NCBI GenBank assembly: GCA_034509925.1
Contig: CM067528.1
Location: 4,395,001-4,459,000, forward strand
DNA length: 64,000 nucleotides
Source of the DNA: Hirudinaria manillensis
Taxonomy: Eukaryota; Annelida; Clitellata; Hirudinida; Hirudinidae
Direction of reading: 5' to 3'
The position numbers were made by a program, and so were the translations under genes. How positions within the stretch are numbered: position 1 is the stretch's first letter; each line of letters opens with the position of its first letter. The notes under the pieces are model-generated. The model was not told the origin of the DNA. It ran no database searches and worked only from the letters and a program-made list of their open reading frames with translations. Positions 63,301-64,000 of this stretch are shown here, piece after piece.

Positions 63301-64000
63301 CGTCCCGCAATAAAAAATGAAAATCGAATAATGGGAAAACTACAAATGTAAAATTTTTGCAAAAATTCAAGCATTTATCTTATTTATTATTTCAATTCTT
63401 GGTAAGATTTAAAAACCTCACTTTTTGCTGGGCAGTCCCCAAAGTTACATTTATTTAATGGTGTTTCTTAATCACACTGAATTTCAATTTCGAAATGCTA
63501 AATTCGTAAGTAATTGTTAATTAAAAATAAATAATATATTACTTAAATTAGTTTCGATCAATGAAATATTTAAATATTTTCAATTTTTCATTTTCTAATG
63601 GACGATTCTTGATTATTTTTGTTTACGTCTCATGTTTTGAGTGTGCGCGGTCCGTGATATTTCTTTATATTAGTCCAGAGCATCTTAAAATATTAAAGAT
63701 GAAGGAGTATCTTGATTTATATGTAAGTTGCGGATAGAATGAAGATTTTGGTTTTCGTTTTTCTTAAATTATTAAAAAAACCACGTGTTTGAAAGGATCA
63801 CATTATCGCTTAAAATGCTTCAGATATTACACTTCTTGAAATATAGCTGAGAGGAATTAAGAACTTATTTGATACCGAACTGGATAAGTAATCAAAGCTA
63901 TATCTATTATAAAATCTGTGGCTCATCAGCATACAAATCTTAAAAAGACAATTCTTTATATCAATATCAATAGTAAACCAGGCTGTGATGTCTTTGGTCA
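57316..64000. other. No supported gene; possible upstream intron or 5' flank of the FN3 gene
   Basis: No Ig, FN3 or other domain could be read on either strand. The longest open stretches (plus strand 57965-58309 and about 58883-59282) lack recognisable motifs or clear splice context. If the FN3 gene follows the usual DCC layout, its Ig exons must lie here undetected or beyond the right edge. Confidence 0.45.
59391..59463 (-). CDS. Candidate signal-peptide exon
   Basis: On the minus strand an ATG at 59461-59463 opens 24 codons beginning MNIVLAFIISSTFFTFTQS, a good secretory signal with a likely cleavage after TQS. It ends at a weak donor (AGAG|GTTGTT) in phase 1. It could be the first coding exon of the FN3 gene 2 kb downstream, but the phase does not fit the tentative acidic exon directly, so at least one exon would be missing. 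Confidence 0.28.

Overview
This window is animal nuclear DNA. Coding sequence is split into many short exons with GT-AG introns, mostly 40-600 nt, and in two places GC-AG introns. Intergenic DNA is AT-rich and full of microsatellites. Every recognisable gene is a metazoan orthologue. DCC/neogenin-type receptor exons and a two-domain 'major egg antigen p40' type small heat-shock protein point to a compact bilaterian invertebrate genome, for example a tunicate or lophotrochozoan; I cannot place it further. No bacterial, viral or organellar feature was seen. I derived the gene models by hand from splice sites, reading phase and remembered family sequences. All complete models close in frame.

Layout, left to right. 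50-2216 (-): 5' part of a ZYG11/ZER1-type leucine-rich-repeat E3 substrate receptor, running off the left edge. 3.4-11.4 kb (+): a gene I cannot assign, encoding a small secreted precursor with signal peptide, acidic propeptide, a KR cleavage site and a C-terminal 25-residue, +6, two-cysteine peptide. It has a TATA-box promoter and a 3.2 kb first intron. 13.9-17.4 kb (+): SH3-WW-PH-RhoGAP protein. 17.9-21.8 kb (-): delta-COP (ARCN1). 23.4-24.6 kb (+): prohibitin. 25.1-26.2 kb (-): dihydropteridine reductase (QDPR). 26.8-27.6 kb (+): LAMTOR3. 29.0-32.1 kb (-): a divergent vasa/DDX4-type DEAD-box helicase whose 3' end has a decayed tandem copy beside it. 32.8-34.0 kb (+): HTATIP2/TIP30. 34.2-36.4 kb (-): ACTL6A/BAF53. 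36.9-44.0 kb (+): CABIN1. 44.3-46.1 kb (-): p40-type sHSP. 46.5-48.8 kb: a cluster of micro- and minisatellites. 51.1-57.3 kb (-): DCC/neogenin-like fibronectin-III exons. The rest, to 64 kb, has no gene I can support.

The central part (13.9-46.1 kb) is a dense run of housekeeping and chromatin genes in alternating orientation. Convergent pairs are ARHGAP/ARCN1, PHB/QDPR, HTATIP2/ACTL6A and CABIN1/sHSP. Divergent pairs share 600-700 bp promoter intervals: QDPR/LAMTOR3, vasa/HTATIP2 and ACTL6A/CABIN1. The genes do not form one pathway. The most unusual items are the cationic cyclic peptide precursor, the altered vasa motifs with the partial duplication, a perfect 58-bp inverted repeat, and a 47-bp direct repeat bracketing the last CABIN1 exon.
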